Source of the DNA: Anaerolineales bacterium
Lineage (GTDB): Bacteria > Chloroflexota > Anaerolineae > Anaerolineales > Villigracilaceae
NCBI GenBank assembly: GCA_015075275.1
Contig: JABTUU010000002.1
Coordinates: 930,001 to 994,000, forward strand
Direction of reading: 5' to 3'
Length of the DNA stretch: 64,000 nucleotides
Position 1 is the stretch's first letter, and each line of letters begins with the position of its first letter. Positions 63,321-64,000 of this stretch are shown here, piece by piece. Made by a program: the position numbers and the translations under genes. Below the pieces are notes generated by a model. It was not told where the DNA came from. It saw only the letters and a program-made list of their open reading frames with translations, and made no database searches.

Positions 63321-64000
63321 ATGAAAATTCCATTTCGATTTAATTTTCTCTTCCTTCTGTTTTTTCTCGCCTCTTGCACCCTCCCGCAGGGACAGACGAT
63401 TCCTCCGACCCTCATGCTGGTTACCCAAGCGTCGAATTCCTCGCCCACCCCGACTCCCTTCCAACCCGTCACGTTGACTCCCACCGCCATCGAGTCGCTT
63501 ACGTTGATCCCCACCTTCACGCCCGAACCGCCGACGAACACGCCGCCTCCCACGTTTGCATTCACGTCAACGCCCCTGCCTTCGCCGATCTCGCCTCCAA
63601 CCTCATCGAGGACTCAATACACGCTGTTTGCCTTGCTGGATTATTACGGTCATCAACTTGCCGTGGACGAGACGATTCGATATACGAATCAAACGGGCGT
63701 CCCACTCAACGAACTCGTGTTGGCGGTCGAGCCAAATCATCGTGGCGGATTCACGCTCGAAAATATTTTTCTCGACAGCGCCGCGCTCAACTACGACATG
63801 AACGGACACAGGCTCACGGTGTATTTATCGCAACCGCTTGCGCCCGGTTCGCAGGTCACGCTTGCGATGCGCTTCCGCATTGCGATTCCGCAAAAGGTTA
63901 AAGAACATCCATACGGATATGACTCGTTACAGACCAACCTCACAGATTGGTTTCCGCTGATCGTGCCATATAGCGCTGGATGGATTCTGCACGACGATTA
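63321..64000 (+). CDS. M1-type peptidase lipoprotein paralogue, 3' end outside the window
   Basis: Open frame from ATG 63321 to the window end (226 codons visible). Lipobox LASC (Cys about 19), then a long Thr/Pro linker to about 100. DETIRYTNQTGVPLNELVLAV and TDWFPLIVPYSAGWILHDD match the N-terminal part of the preceding gene (TITYPNWTGETLTNLVLAV and DWYPFVVPYQPGEGWILHN). The catalytic part is not in the window, so activity cannot be judged. Confidence 0.8.
   Translation, partial: MKIPFRFNFLFLLFFLASCTLPQGQTIPPTLMLVTQASNSSPTPTPFQPVTLTPTAIESLTLIPTFTPEPPTNTPPPTFAFTSTPLPSPISPPTSSRTQYTLFALLDYYGHQLAVDETIRYTNQTGVPLNELVLAVEPNHRGGFTLENIFLDSAALNYDMNGHRLTVYLSQPLAPGSQVTLAMRFRIAIPQKVKEHPYGYDSLQTNLTDWFPLIVPYSAGWILHDD

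Overview
The window looks like a chromosomal segment of a Chloroflexota bacterium, most likely class Anaerolineae. This is inferred from protein character and gene mix, not from a database search. Supporting signs are: BMP-type and peptide ABC transporters headed by Cys-anchored lipoproteins with Ser/Thr/Pro linkers, a MalT/BTAD giant regulator, tandem GT-C-like membrane proteins, a MutL with the endonuclease motif, a tmRNA with an AN...LAA-type tag, and many short palindromic dispersed repeats. There is no rRNA, tRNA, prophage, transposase or CRISPR array.

Layout. 1-3535: two tandem paralogous GT-C-like membrane proteins (the first cut by the window edge). 3696-8575: BMP-family (nucleoside-type) ABC importer, with a terminator between the binding protein and the ATPase. 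8683-16116: threonine synthase, DPM1-type glycosyltransferase, MATE exporter, O-methyltransferase, C-S lyase, a candidate structured RNA on the minus strand, and a PLP enzyme. 16213-23979: deaminase, RadA, ZIP transporter, dihydrouridine synthase, MsrA and a 1078-residue STAND/BTAD regulator. 24212-30936: oligopeptide-type ABC operon, divergent from that regulator. Three of its internal junctions each hold a different palindromic repeat, its second ATPase gene has an in-frame TAA, and it ends in a nitrilase-fold amidase. 31040-45755: secreted serine hydrolase, ClpC, LOG protein, TVP38 protein, hydrolase, DUF3298 lipoprotein, MrfA-type helicase with an HNH insert, UPF0104 flippase-like protein, zinc metallopeptidase, S41 protease and HAD nucleotidase. 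45800-51741: MutL, a zinc dehydrogenase, and a signalling operon (receiver-TadZ-like ATPase, sirtuin, GAF histidine kinase). 51864-52248: tmRNA. 52300-56783: lipoprotein, SpsF-like cytidylyltransferase, two glycosyltransferases and a TrmH-type methyltransferase. 56882-57223: tandem 78-bp palindromic repeat array. 57310-61621: MrfB-type exonuclease overlapping a metal ABC operon that is split by a four-helix-bundle (IVP/Avd-like) gene. 61695-end: two tandem M1-type peptidase lipoproteins separated by a repeat element.

How genes work together. DNA maintenance is well represented: radA, mutL, the mrfA and mrfB homologues (about 15 kb apart) and possibly the RadA-side palindrome. Three importers bring in nucleoside-like, peptide/amide-like and divalent-metal substrates. 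The most notable points are: a perfect 19-bp palindrome that gives mutL and the divergent nucleotidase identical, apparently leaderless promoters; the HNH insert in the MrfA-like helicase; the sirtuin inside a two-component operon; the candidate minus-strand RNA near 14.4 kb; the broken second peptide ATPase gene; and the colonisation of operon junctions by at least six palindromic repeat families.
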